NCBI GenBank assembly: GCA_029718625.1
Contig: CM056387.1
Location: forward strand, 35,886,151-35,950,150
Direction of reading: 5' to 3'
Source: Synaphobranchus kaupii
Taxonomy: Eukaryota; Chordata; Actinopteri; Anguilliformes; Synaphobranchidae
Length of the DNA: 64,000 bases
Below, piece after piece: positions 1 to 11,207 of the stretch (position 1 is its first letter; each line of letters starts with the position of its first letter). Under the pieces are notes generated by a model. It saw only the letters and a list, made by a program, of their open reading frames with translations, ran no database searches and was not told the DNA's origin. The position numbers and the translations under genes were made by a program.

Positions 1-42
1 AAACCTGTGATGGTTTGTGTGTGATGGTTTGTAATCTTTGTT

Positions 43-50
43 TATGTGTA

Positions 51-92
<42 letters not shown>
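43..92. repeat. TG/AG compound microsatellite
   Basis: A run of TG dinucleotides switches directly to AG dinucleotides at about position 73. It is a simple repeat with no coding meaning. Confidence 0.95.
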
Positions 93-801
93 CTAGCGAT
101 AGAGAGATAGAGGTAGATGGAGAAATTGAGTTTTAATCATGTGAAATGACGTTGTTGTCCCCACTTGATGATATTGACCTTTAAAGTGAGTGTGAAAAAC
201 GAGGGGTCAGAATTATTCCAGTCCGTCTGCTCTCTCACGGCGTACGGATGTTCCACTCGATCGGGAAATGGAATAATAACTGTAAATAAGAGATAGCGGA
301 AAGAGGGAATGTGGCCGGGAACCGTGGGCTACGTGGGGATGAGAGAGCGTGTTGCGGAGAGCAGGGGATTGGACCGGGCCGTCTGATGAATGCAAGTGCT
401 TAGAGAAGTGCTCAGCGGCTTCACGCTGTTGGTCAGCCGGGAAAGTGGGAAACGGTTTGGGAAGGCATAAGGCGTGGGATTACAGTGATTATCTACAAAA
501 AAAAGGTCCCTCCTTTTGGGGGGGAGGCGGGTATTGAGGAGGGGGGAGGCAGTTGCCAGACAACAATCCTCTTTCCAGGAACGAAATATTCACATTGTCA
601 TTCCGAGTTTTTTCACTTCAAGGTCCACTGGTGACCTTGAAGACTGAACAGAATAAATCTCCCCACTCTACAGTAAATATGATTTGTTGGGTAAACACTA
701 TTGCAGTTTTTGTATTTTTCAAGAAAGCAAAGTAAGATTGTGAGATACTTCTTCCAACTCTTTCAAATCCCTATTGAGCCAGCATAATTATCACCAAAAC
801 G
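93..801. other. Unique DNA, no gene recognised
   Basis: Only short unconvincing reading frames are present. A G-rich stretch lies near 518-548. I see no splice-flanked exon or transposon ends. Confidence 0.6.
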
Positions 802-803
802 CC

Positions 804-852
<49 letters not shown>

Positions 853-893
853 ACGCACACGCACACGCACACGCACACACACACACACACACA
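802..893. repeat. CG/CA compound microsatellite
   Basis: A short CG run leads into CA dinucleotides with interspersed CACG steps. The reading frame through it (HTHTHAHA repeats) is an artefact. Confidence 0.95.
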
Positions 894-2384
894 ACTATTA
901 CCAAAATGACATGTTTGGGGGGCTGTTTCCCCCTCCTTAATTTGAACACAGATTCATTTGGCTCCACTAATGATGATGCAACAAAAATATTGCAAGAAAA
1001 ACTGCCAGTTCATTGGTTTCTCTCCCTCAGTCCATAACAAAAATACAGCCATTACGGCTCTTTCGTCCGCTCTGCTGTTGTTGCAGTCGCAGCCCCAGAC
1101 TAATCACCCCTGCTACAAAAATGAAAAATGAGGAAGCCGCACATAGCTGTTATTTCAGTCCATGAACATTCATTACTGCTGAAGTCTAACTAGTTTCACC
1201 CGCTCACTAATCACAAGTTATGAATGCCGCGCCCAGTTGCGCATTGAAGCCGAGGCGGAATCAATAGGCCACTCACGAGAAAAAGCAACTGATGCTGGCG
1301 CCCACATTTGAAATATCTCGTTTGGACTATTTTGGAAGGAGAAAGAGAGAGAGAGAGAGAGAGAGAAAAAATAACTGTCGCCTTAATTCTATCTGTCCTC
1401 TAAAGAGGGCAGGTTTCAAGACGATCTCGCTCTGTCTTCATACCATGGCCAAGTACAGCACGCGCACATATGAGGGACTTAATGAAATGGAATCCCGCAC
1501 AATGGGCTCCAACTAGCGGCGCGGATTGCATTTGTGACCCACGGCTAGCTTTTAAAATGTCTCCTTCAGTTTTTCTCAGCACGAATGCACTTAAATATGG
1601 AGCCCAGCGTGCCTTTTTATCAAGCGCCTCTCTATGTGTCCCCTCTCTTTTTCTCTGCCCCTTTTTTATTTCCCCTTCCGCTATCATATTTAATAGAGAT
1701 GCCCGAACAGTTTCCATGGAAACTGAAAAGATATATATATATATATATATACATAAATATACGTATGTATATACAGTATATATATATCCTTTCTACTATC
1801 TCTGTACTCTGTCTTTGGGTGGACGTAGCTACGTTTATCTTCAGGTTCTTTTCTGTACATTGAGTGCAGCGAAGGCCAGAGGGTAAAGGGAACAGGCCTG
1901 TTTAGATTGGTTAAGCAACGCTTGACTTACAACGAGCTCAGCCCTATAAAAGCCGTTAACAGACATCAAAGGCACAGTCTGAAACGCTGGAGGCAGTGAT
2001 CTCTCTGATACGCTGCCTAGACACCTGGAATTCAGAAAAAGTCTGCGAGTCAGTATCTCCCCCGACTGAAGATCCCACTAATACCTATTCCAGAGAACCA
2101 AATGGGTTATTACAGATGGCAGTGGCTGTCTGGGGGAATGCAATTCTGCAGAATGCCTCGAAGAATGCATATTTGTAATATGCAAAATGTGCAATATGCT
2201 GATTTCCCCCCCCCCCCCCTTACGTTGGAATGGGACCATTGGTATTTCATTAAACTGTGGCCTTCCAATTATGATAAAAAGCAGTAATGTCACGCATAAT
2301 CCCTCTATAGTGGAAAGGGTAGAGAAAAGGGCAACTTACTTTTTAGAGCACCGTGATTTCCAAGGTCTGTGGGGTATGGAAATA
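894..2384. other. Unique DNA, possibly conserved non-coding
   Basis: This stretch holds a GA run (1341-1366), an AT run (1731-1788) and a C run (2209-2219). The intervening sequence, especially 1040-1340, is of mixed composition and free of recognisable repeats. No protein is recognised. A regulatory role cannot be shown without cross-species alignment. Confidence 0.4.
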
Positions 2385-2460
2385 TCAGTATGTGTGCATA
2401 TGTGAGTTCATATGTGAGTTCATATGTGCGCACGTGTGAGCAAGTGGGTATGTCTGTTCA

Positions 2461-2492
<32 letters not shown>

Positions 2493-2515
2493 TGTGTGCG
2501 CGCGTGTATGTAAGT
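2385..2515. repeat. GT-rich microsatellite
   Basis: TATGTGAGTTCA-like steps grade into pure TG (about 2459-2488) and then TGCG steps. Confidence 0.9.
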
Positions 2516-3547
2516 GTGCTATGTCCCTATGCCGCCTCATGAGTGCGCCCCTTTAAATCTTTAACGAGTTTCCTTCGACTCACCTGAGTCTTGATGGGAA
2601 ATTACAGACATCTGTTGTGGATTTTCCCAAGAGCACAAGTATTTGCAGCAATCTCTAGCTAGAGGTTAATTTTACATTTTGACTGTTAGTCTTTTGGTTT
2701 GGTTAACTTCATGAACGCTGCCGTGCTTAAGCTTATTTTTAAACAGTATTGTGACGTTTGTTTCAGGTTTGTCGTAGCTGCTGTGCTGTTAGGGGTGCGC
2801 ATTTTGCTGGTTGTATTACCGCATGATTCCCCGTTTTAAAGGGTAACAAAGCACGCTGTTTTAGCTAGACCACGCCCCCTTTCGAAATTTGAAATGCCAT
2901 AATCTGGGCATGATAAGGTAATAATATAGGGGCTGAGCTCCAGGTATCAAATCACGCCCCAGGATTTTTTTTTTCGCCAGTAGCCTACCCATGCCATGTA
3001 GGCTACTCATTTTACACAGGCTGTAGGCAATCACACTAACGTTACCTGCAAGATCAACAATATTGGTTTCCATTTCAACGGGTGCACATGGTCACTGCAC
3101 TGAACTCTCTCCAAGAGAATGTCTGTAGGGACGTTACAAATGTAAATGTGTAGCATGCATATACTACAACTCCTGGCTCAACTATGCTTTATAGTATAGA
3201 TTTATTTTTAATAAAGTTAAAAAAAATAAACTAGCTAGCTACTTGCTAAGCTAGACTGAAAAACAAACTATCAAAAAACAAGGGACTATCAAGCTAACTA
3301 CAAAAATAGGCTACTATAACTTTCAAAAAAGCTAGCTATCACTTTTCTCGCTCTCTCCCTCCTCTCGATGCAGTTTAACCTTTGAGATTCAGTTTTATAG
3401 CTGGAGCGTAGCCCGCCCTCGCTCCAAAACTGTCTTCAGGGCGTAGCTGTACAGGTTTCGATTTCGTCACCGGGAGTCATACATCAGCTGGATGAAGTTT
3501 CTGGCCAATTCAGAGTTGTGAAAAGCACGCGCAAATGGGACTTTACG
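2516..3547. other. No gene recognised
   Basis: AT-rich DNA with many GCTAGCT-like words around 3225-3340. Nothing coding or structurally defined is visible. Confidence 0.5.
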
Positions 3548-4600
3548 CCTGGAACCTGGAATCCACCAGACGCGCAAGCGCACAGACGCTTATTGCGCGC
3601 GCAGATTTGAGCAGAACTGAACCCACTAGACGCGCAAAGGCACAAACGCTTTTATTGCTTTTTCGGAGCGCATTCCGTGAATGACACGAAACGCGCTATA
3701 CAAACAAACAGTCTACATTCCGGATTTGTGAGCTTCGTTTAATAATGGATAAGTAAATATTGCTATTACATATCTTACTGCTTGACAGGTTAATTAAAAT
3801 GAAAACTTGCATACTGTCAATATATAGTACATGGGAAAATAACTACACATGAATCAGATCAACAAACAAGTCTTCACTGGCTGGCAGCAAATGGCCTACT
3901 TTCGATTTTTACTTCCTATAGCTAATGTAATTATGTAATTATAACGAAATCAGTTGAGTGATTACCTTATCTGGCAATATTAATATAGTAGTTTTTTTGT
4001 TTGTTTCAATACGAGTTGTAAACATGAGGAAGGCAATTACGGTTTACCTCTTGCTCCAAATGCTCCTGAGGAGAAGAATGTGGGTAGCTACACCCCATGA
4101 ACTGCTTTGATCACACTTTACTTTGATCACACTTTTGATTATATTAAAACAAATATCTAAACTATATAGAATGTTGTTTTTTAAAGCTAAATGTAGCAAA
4201 CGAGACAATGCCTCCTTTATAAAGTCCGTTTAATATTATTTATTTATTTAAGACAGTAATCAACATGTTCTAAACATTTAATTTTAGCAGAATTAGCAGC
4301 TATTTTGATTATGTAGTACCTTAAATCGATAGAGTGATATCAGTATAATAAAAACAGAAGTAAGCATAGGGTTAATTCATTGAACATGCATGCGGATGGC
4401 CAGAAAATTCCGCCCGGAGCGGAAAAATCAGCTCCACGTCCGCGAGCCGTCCGCCCGCCTGCCGTGCGTGCGTGGCCGGTGAGAACCGCGGCAATTCGTT
4501 AACATGGGAGCGGAAGTGAAGCGCAGCAGTGCGCGTGTGCGTGCGCTTGTGCTTGCGCGTCTGGTGGGTTCTAGGGGTTACTCCCGAAATTCCGCGTAGC
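3548..4600. mobile_element. Possible terminal-inverted-repeat transposon relic
   Basis: CCACCAGACGCGCAAGC near 3563 occurs again in inverse orientation at about 4551-4567. The left side also carries a second, direct version at about 3622-3645. The stretch between is AT-rich and non-coding, as in a non-autonomous DNA transposon. Target-site duplications were not identified and the family is unknown, so this is tentative. Confidence 0.35.
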
Positions 4601-5040
4601 TATTTGTGATTCAGACATTTGACTTATCCGCTGTTTTAAGCGTCTCTCCAGTAGAAGTAATTTAAACACGGAGACAAGACAAGACAACTGAGGAGGTCCA
4701 GAGTAGCCTAAGGCACATTTTAACTTGGGTTTTGTTCTGGAGAATGTTCTCGTGTGGATAACTTTTTGTATTCTCGTTTTGGGGAGGTTGGATACATGGT
4801 TATACAGTCTATGGTTCCAACGCTTCCTCTTTTGAAACCGCCGGCCATTTTGTGTCTCACCGCCCAAGTTCTTTGGATTCCCAATCTTGTATTTGTCTTG
4901 TTTCTTGTTTGTCCATACTTCTACCAGAACCTTGTTCTATGTCTATTGTGATAAATTAATAATTTTGTAACCGTTCCCTTTGTGTTTCAAATCCCTTATG
5001 TTGCGGCCCTTCGGGCTGTCGTAACAAAGTGTATGTTTGC
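4601..5040. other. No gene recognised
   Basis: Mixed-composition sequence with two overlapping short frames of no recognisable similarity. Confidence 0.5.
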
Positions 5041-5184
5041 TTCCATGTATGTGTGTGTGTGAGTGTTTTTTATGTGAGTGTGTGTGTGTGTGTGTGTGTT
5101 TGTGAGCGTTCTTTTTATGTGAGTGTGTGTGTTTGTTTGTGCATGCATGTGTTTGTGTTTGTGAGTGTGTATATAAATGTATGT
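5041..5184. repeat. GT-rich microsatellite
   Basis: TGTG runs are interrupted by short TTTTTATGTGAG segments that themselves recur (near 5067 and 5112), giving a loose higher-order repeat. Confidence 0.9.
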
Positions 5185-5325
5185 TGAGTTATACTTTATT
5201 AACCCTGTGGGGTAATTTGTCCTCTGAATTTGACCCATCCAAACCACTTAGGAGCAGTGGGCAGCCACAGTGGAGCACCTGGGGACCAACTCCAGTCCTG
5301 AGGCCAGTGCCTTGGTCAAAGAGTG
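5185..5325 (+). repeat. Interspersed repeat fragment
   Basis: The segment has an ACTTTATTAACCC start, a TGACCCATCC middle, then AGGAGCAGTGGGCAGCCAC and a CCAGTGCCTTGGTCAA end. I recognise this combination as a dispersed repeat common in fish genomes. I do not assign it to a named family. Confidence 0.45.
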
Positions 5326-5365
5326 TTTGCTTGCATGCATTAATTTGTGTGTGTGTGAGTGTATT

Positions 5366-5456
5366 CTGCAGGGGTGGTGGTGTTGCAGGTGGAGGGACTG
5401 GGAGTGGAGGTGGGGGTGGGGGTGCTGGTGCTGGTGGAGGGACTGGGAGTGCAGTG
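5366..5456. repeat. GGT/GGAG-rich imperfect tandem repeat
   Basis: GGTGGTGGTG and GGAGGGACTGGGAGTG words repeat, the latter twice about 48 bp apart. The frames through it (polyglycine or polyproline) are artefacts. Confidence 0.7.
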
Positions 5457-5732
5457 GCATTAAAAGATAATAATTTCTCTGCTTCCTGGACTGAAAAATG
5501 GAAGAAAAAAAAACAAAACAGGAGAGGCGAATGAGCCTCCTCCGTACCTCCCCTCGCCTGCGCCCGAGCCCCAAATGTCACTGCTAGCAGCTGTCCTTCA
5601 AAACTAGCCAAGCTTAATACAGAGCTTAGCGGAGAATGCCAGGATCCAAAACCACTCTACTGAAGCTGGGAACATCCCCCCACCCGTCTACCACCCACCC
5701 CAGCAGAGACTCCATTCTCCACATAAAAACAT

Positions 5733-6118
5733 AGCAGTGTAGTATGATGGTTAGGAAAACGGTCTGAACGACAGAATAAAATCAAATCAATATTTATTTA
5801 TATAGCACATTTCACAACTAGTTGTCACAATACGCTTCACAGAAAAACCCAGCCTAAACCCCCACAAGAGCAAGCCAAAGTGACAAGGAAAAACTCCCTG
5901 GTGTAACTAGGAAGAAACCTTGGGAGGAACCAAACTCAAGAGGGGAAGAAGTTGCAGGTTTGATGCCCAGATTGGGCATTGCCATTGTGCCCTTGAGCAA
6001 GGTACTTAACTTGAACTGCTTCAGTAGAATATACAGTTGTTTAAATGGATTGTATGTACAAACAGTAAGCTGTGTGTAAGTTGCTCAGGATAAGCATGTC
6101 TGCTAAAAGGCTAAACAT
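5733..6118 (+). mobile_element. tRNA-derived SINE, split by another repeat
   Basis: A head resembling a tRNA-type promoter (AGTATGATGGTTAGG near 5740) is separated from the rest of the SINE. That rest starts with a B-box-like GTTGCAGGTTTGATGCCC near 5950. It continues through CCTTGAGCAAGGTACTTAAC (about 5992) and ends in the tail GTCTGCTAAAAGG (about 6098). The same family occurs reversed near 14120-15880. About 172 bp of an unrelated repeat (5776-5947) interrupts it. Confidence 0.6.
5776..5947 (+). mobile_element. Short interspersed repeat inserted in a SINE
   Basis: It begins AAAATCAAATCAATATTTAT and includes GGAAAAACTCCCTGG and GAAGAAACCTTGGGAGGAAC. This combination is a dispersed repeat known from many fish. 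It lies between the head and body of the SINE, so it probably inserted there. An AGAA at both edges may be a remnant target duplication. Confidence 0.5.
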
Positions 6119-6205
6119 AAATGAAAGAGACATGAACACCAGTTTGGCTCTGTTTTTCGGACAGATATTCCTGGTTGGTGTGGAGTGGCCCAATGTTTTG
6201 TTTTG

Positions 6206-6722
6206 CAGGTGTGTGTGTGTGTATGTGCGTGTGAGCGCATATGTGCATGGGTGCATACATGCATGTGTGTGCGTGTGTGTGTGTGCACATTTGTGCGTGT
6301 GTGTATGTGTGTGTGCACGTGTGTGCATGTGTGTGTGTGTGTGTGCGCGCATTTGTGTGTGTGTGCACGTGCGTGCGTGTGTGCGCACGTGCGTGTGTGT
6401 ATGCGTGCGTGTGTGTATGTGTGCGTGTGTGTGTATGTGTGCGTGTGTGTGTGTGTATGTATGTGTGCGTGTGTGTGTGTGTATGTGTGCGTGTGTGTGC
6501 ACGTGTGTGTGTATGTATGTGTGTTTGTGTGTGTGTGCGTGTATGTGTGCATGTGTGTATGTGTGCGTGTGTGTGTGTATGTATGTGTGTTTGTGTGTGT
6601 GTGCGTGTATGTGTGTGTGTGTGTGTATGTATGTGTGTTTGTGTGTGCGTGTATGTGTGCATGTGTGTGTGTGTGTGTATGTATGTGTGTTTGTGTGTGT
6701 GTGCGTGTGTGCGTGTATGTAT

Positions 6723-6768
<46 letters not shown>

Positions 6769-6784
6769 GTGTTTGTGCGTGTAC
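6206..6784. repeat. Long compound GT/GC/AT microsatellite
   Basis: About 580 bp of alternating purine-pyrimidine, mostly TG with embedded CG, CA and TATGTATG steps. A 60-70 bp motif (TATGTATGTGTGTTTGTG and flanks) recurs about six times toward the right end. All the Cys-Val or His-Thr frames are read-through of the repeat. Confidence 0.95.
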
Positions 6785-7231
6785 TTTCCTTTGTAAATAA
6801 CAACAAGGCTCCTTTCCCCCCAAGCTGAGTGATAGCAGTTTTTTCCCTTGCTTTCCTGAGCAGGCTCAGCTTGGGAGGCTTTCACACATGTTATCTACAT
6901 ATTCACTTCTAAATAAACCTGTGGGGATTTGTGTTTGGAGTCCCAGCAGCACATCACCTCAGAGTAATGTTTCTACATGTCAATGAGAGAGAGAGAGAGA
7001 GACAGATCCTATAACTGCTCTGCTATTAAGAGTTAAATTCAGTAATGTTTCCATCTTTGTGTTGTTTTTTAAATATTTCATAAGGAAGAAGTAGGACTTA
7101 TTACTGTAGTTTTATTTCCCTTGTTGCCGTGGTATTGCTTTTCTTTGAACACCGCTTGCTGAATGGTGTGCCCGTGTGAGAATGTGGAAGAGAGAGAAAA
7201 AAGAGTTCAGGCCGACACCATTTATACAAAC
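6785..7231. other. No gene recognised
   Basis: Unique sequence with a short GA run near 6985-7002. Confidence 0.5.
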
Positions 7232-7562
7232 CACTGAAACGGGCGCTGCTAAACACTGAAACGGGCGCTGCTAAACACTGAAACGGGCGCTGCTAAACAC
7301 TGAAACGGGCGCTGCTATACACTGAAACGGGCGCTGCTATACACTGAAACGGGCGCTGCTAAACACTGAAACGGGCGCTGCTATACACTGAAACGGGCGC
7401 TGCTAAACACTGAAACGGGCGCTGCTAAACACTGAAACGGGCGCTGCTAAACACTGAAACGGGCGCTGCTAAACACTGAAACGGGCGCTGCTAAACACTG
7501 AAACGGGCGCTGCTAAACACTGAAACGGGCGCTGCTATACACTGAAACGGGCGCTGCTATAC
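7232..7562. repeat. 22-bp minisatellite, 15 copies
   Basis: Unit CACTGAAACGGGCGCTGCTA plus AA or TA. I count 15 copies in perfect register with no length change. The only variation I see is an A/T difference in the last two bases. Confidence 0.97.
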
Positions 7563-8721
7563 ATGGGGATGGTTAAGAGGTTCTTTGGGCTGCCTGTCTT
7601 GCCTTCTATTTACATGGTTGCTTCATTATTCTTTACTTTTCTCTAGGGCCGAGTATGTGTTAGGAGTAACGTATGTGTCCTGTGAGTGGTGGAATCTGCG
7701 TGTTCAGCCCTGTCATGGCTTTGCTGTTTGTGTGGCATTTTTTGTCCGATGAAGGATTGAAAGAGAGAGAGAGTGAGGGGGGGGCGGGGGGGGTGGAGAG
7801 TGTGACTTGCTTCTGTACTGCCTGCGCCGCCACCAACATGGAAAAAAATAAATAAAATAAAGTTACAGAATAAAAACAGAGATGCCGCTCGAGTGTAGAT
7901 TTCAAAATGAGGGGCGGAGGGATGTACATTATCTCCAATTCCATTGTCACCTGTCCCATGTGTTTTTTTACCTGACACCAGCCCGGGATATAAATCGTCC
8001 TCTCCATCCGCTGCCCTTCAGGACTAATGCCTGATAAGATGAGGAGAGAGGACAGAAATGCCTCCTGCTTTTCCCGTCATTTATCATAAATTGCACGTGT
8101 CAACACGCTACGAGCGGAGGGCATTAGGCGCCGATAAACATTTATAGCGACTTGAGCGAACCTGGGGAATACGCATCCGGAAGCCTTTGGGGTCCGCGCC
8201 GTTATCAGCTTTTCCCGCTATTCTAGTCGGGGTTATTTTTATTTTTTATTATACTTTTTTTTCTTTCACAGCACTGGGCCTCTTCTATGCTGAGTGGGCC
8301 GGTGTAATTCTCTGCTTTCTCTGCAGTTTCATGCTCATGTGCAATAGGCGCTCGTTTTGGCAGCATGTATCTGTGTCTCTTCTAACAATAGAAAATAATG
8401 TCAGAGGGGCTCCGGTTCTATTTCTGCGGCTGCCGGCCTGCACGGTCCACGCATCCTCTCTGACACAAAATAATAAAAAAATATGTTCTTCCAGAGCTGT
8501 CAGAAATAACGAGCAAATGCTTGCAATGGCCTCTCGAAAGGAGGCTAAAATGTGTATAAAAATATCAATAAAACATATCTTATTAATTACAGTCACACAG
8601 GTAGGAGAGGAGTGTGAGATGATGGTAAAAATGATGATCTGACGGGTCCCTTCCGAGCGGCTAAATATGGAGAGTTTTATCAAGAGAACGCTGCTCACTA
8701 GGGTTTCCAAACAGTACTGTA
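7563..8721. other. Unique DNA, no gene recognised
   Basis: Contains a G-rich patch near 7774-7796. The sequence from about 8050 to 8640 is of even composition and free of obvious repeats. It could be conserved non-coding DNA, but that is inference only. The 151- and 167-residue frames here overlap on opposite strands and resemble nothing I know. Confidence 0.4.
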
Positions 8722-8890
8722 GTGAGGACATCCTGTATTTGTGAGAACATCCTGTATTAGTGAGGACATCCTGTATTAGTGAGAACATCCTGCATTAGTG
8801 AGGACATCCTGTATTAGTGAGAACATCCTGCATTAGTGAGAACATCCTGCATTAGTGAGGACTTCGTATTAGTGAGAACTTCCTGTATTT
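8722..8890. repeat. 19-bp minisatellite, about 9 copies
   Basis: Units read GTGAGGACATCCTGTATTA or GTGAGAACATCCTGCATTA. GAGGAC and GAGAAC units largely alternate, suggesting a 38-bp dimer. The eighth unit is shortened by two bases. Confidence 0.95.
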
Positions 8891-10734
8891 CAGCCAGAAA
8901 TATTGTGTTTCTGTAGAGGACTCCCTTTGTGTCTTATTTCCCTACATCCAGTAAATTTCACCTGCTGTCGATGATCTGCTTTTACACACTGCCGATAAAC
9001 AAAGCAGGTGAGCGAAAGACCAAAAGGAGCTACGTACGGCGCTCATGAGAATATCCCGCTGATTTTAGGCTGTGTTTAGCTGTGTGCTGCAAATGTCATT
9101 ATTTAGATTAATAACTGCCACCCCCATCCCGCCCGCCGCTTGCATGAGTCATGTCCCGTATTGGAGCAGGGGAGCGTTGGCATTGTCAAATCTACTCTTC
9201 ATACATTACGGGAAGGTTAATAATGCAAGACTGGGGCAAAAGACGAGCCCCTTCTCCCCCTGTCAGTAGTGAAGATGGAGTGGACAGTGAGACGCGGGGG
9301 AGGGGGGAGGGGGGAGGGGGGGGGGGGGGGGGGGGGGGCGCCACTGTCAGGAACGGTAACCACGGCAACACTCACATATGCTCCCTCCCATACGCTCCTC
9401 CTCGCACGCCAAACCTCCTCCGCTCCTCCCGCCGACTCTCCCGCCTCTAACATCCGTCGAGATGAATTTCCCCCGCACGAAATCCAGGTGAACGGAGGTG
9501 AGCCTTCTTCATCGCCACTCATGATTTGTTTGTTTGAGAGGAAATCGCACAGGAGCTTCGAGGTCGTCCGCGGCTTTTCTCGAGTTCCTCCCTAAACTAA
9601 GCCTCGGGAAGACCGGTCACGTCAGGCTTCACGCTGTAGCGCCGGCCCATCGCTGCCAAGGCACATTTTTCAGATTTACTCGCTTTAACGTGAGCCTTTA
9701 TTGGAATTATCTTGAAAATAAAATAAAAAAAGCTGATAATACTGGGGACTACCTCGTCCCCTAGCGCTTCACGGACCAATAAATTAGACATGAAAAACAA
9801 TGAACCTTTAACTTTAATTATATGAATTTAAGTCCCTGAGTTTTGTTTAATGGGATCTGTGTTATTTCAAAAAGTTTGATATGAACTATCAATTAACCTC
9901 CTCCTTCCTGCGGGATCCCACCTTCGTCTAAACCTCTTCGCTTGAAGAGAAGAGCCAAGAAATATATCTGCTTTTCGTGGACTGAGAAGCATTTTTTTTT
10001 CAGTCCGCGCAACACTTTTAAAACGCTCCCAGGCACCATGCCTGCGGGACAAGTTACTCTTACTCTGCGAGGAGTAAGATGAGAAGTTACTTTATGACTC
10101 AGAGTCAAGGAGGACATTACTAGGATGGAAACAGAGGGATAGATATTTATTCTGCCTGTGTGTTTCTGTTTGGGTAAAAAAAAAATATAGAGAACAAAAT
10201 ATTTGGAGAAAATGTCACCCGGAGCCAGGTTCTACAAAAAAAGTTTGTCAAAGAACAAATGTGCATCTTTTTGTGTGAAATGCTTCTTGCTGCACACTAT
10301 GTGAAATGCCTGGTGAATTTTGAGTGGATGATTCTCAAGATGGCAGGTGGTAAATCAAGCTTGTACGAGGTGTGAGGGGGTTTCGCAAATGAGGAGGAAT
10401 GATAGAGAGCGCATTTTTATTATTTTTTTGTGGCGCCCGGAGCTGAGGTAACGTTTCTTGTTCTCGCGTCAAGTGAAATTCGTCCGCTTTAATGGCGGGA
10501 ATAAACATGGCACTCGCACACGTTTGTGCCGCAGAGCGGGAGGGAGGGGGGAGGGGAAAGGCGTCACGCGACGCAAAGGAAAACTGCCGTCGATGCAGAG
10601 AGAGCAATTATTCCTTTTGTTTATGGATTGTGACTGGCAACAATTATCCAAGGTGAGTGTAGGGAAGCAAGAAAGAAAGAAAGAAAGAAACAAACAAAAA
10701 AAAAAAGCTCAGTAATGGAGGTGGGGTGGAGGGC
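8891..10734. other. Unique DNA with a poly-G tract, no gene recognised
   Basis: The region holds the G tract at 9296-9338, an AAGA run near 10672-10690 and otherwise unique sequence. Several short overlapping frames exist on both strands with no recognisable domain. Confidence 0.4.
9296..9338. repeat. Poly-G tract
   Basis: Nearly unbroken G with two early A interruptions. It is a likely length-unstable or error-prone site and potentially quadruplex-forming. Confidence 0.95.
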
Positions 10735-11207
10735 TTTTTTTTAACAAATAAAAATAAAAATAATGGTAATAAACAGCAATAACAATTTAATCAACAAAAA
10801 TAAATGATGAATAAATAAAATAACAATGTACTCTATTTACAATTAAGGGCTATATGGGACTATTCTCTCTGTCTTAGGGACAATGTAGTGGTGGAGTTGC
10901 CTGTTCACTGTCTCTCAGGCTATGGGACGCTGCTACATACTGTGCAGCCAGTTGTGCTGTGGGTCTCACCCCAGTAAGACTGACAATTTATTTGTGTCAG
11001 TTATTTCTTTGAATTGAGCGAGAGGTATTTAAATCTTTTTTAAAGTATTTTTCTTTCAATTCTGTATATTTTTCACAATGTAGGAGAAAGTGCATCTCTG
11101 TCTCCACCTCACCAGTCTCACAGTGACCACACAGCCTTTCGTTCCATGACTGTTTATAACGGCCTTTCTCAATGGCCAGGCTGTGGTCACTGAGCCTGTA
11201 CTTGACC
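10735..11207 (-). pseudogene. LINE 3' end (C-terminal relic and A-rich tail)
   Basis: Read on the minus strand from 11207, the sequence encodes RVKYRLSDHSLAIEKGRY, then a CGHC plus HFLLHC zinc-knuckle-like motif. That is typical of the C-terminus of fish non-LTR retrotransposon polymerases. After frameshifts it continues with LSVLLG and a QYVAASHSLRDSE-like ending near 10885. An AT-rich 3' region and an A-rich end near 10735 follow. The copy is 5'-truncated and frame-broken. I favour an L1/Tx1-like clade but cannot prove it. Confidence 0.6.

Noticed and set aside
6041..6885. Six frames of about 195-260 residues (His-Thr or Cys-Val rich)
   Set aside because: They read through a GT/CA microsatellite on both strands. 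Only short unrelated flanks are unique.
8187..8788. Overlapping 151- and 167-residue frames as genes
   Set aside because: They are on opposite strands of the same DNA. The minus frame reads through the 19-bp minisatellite, and neither resembles a known family.
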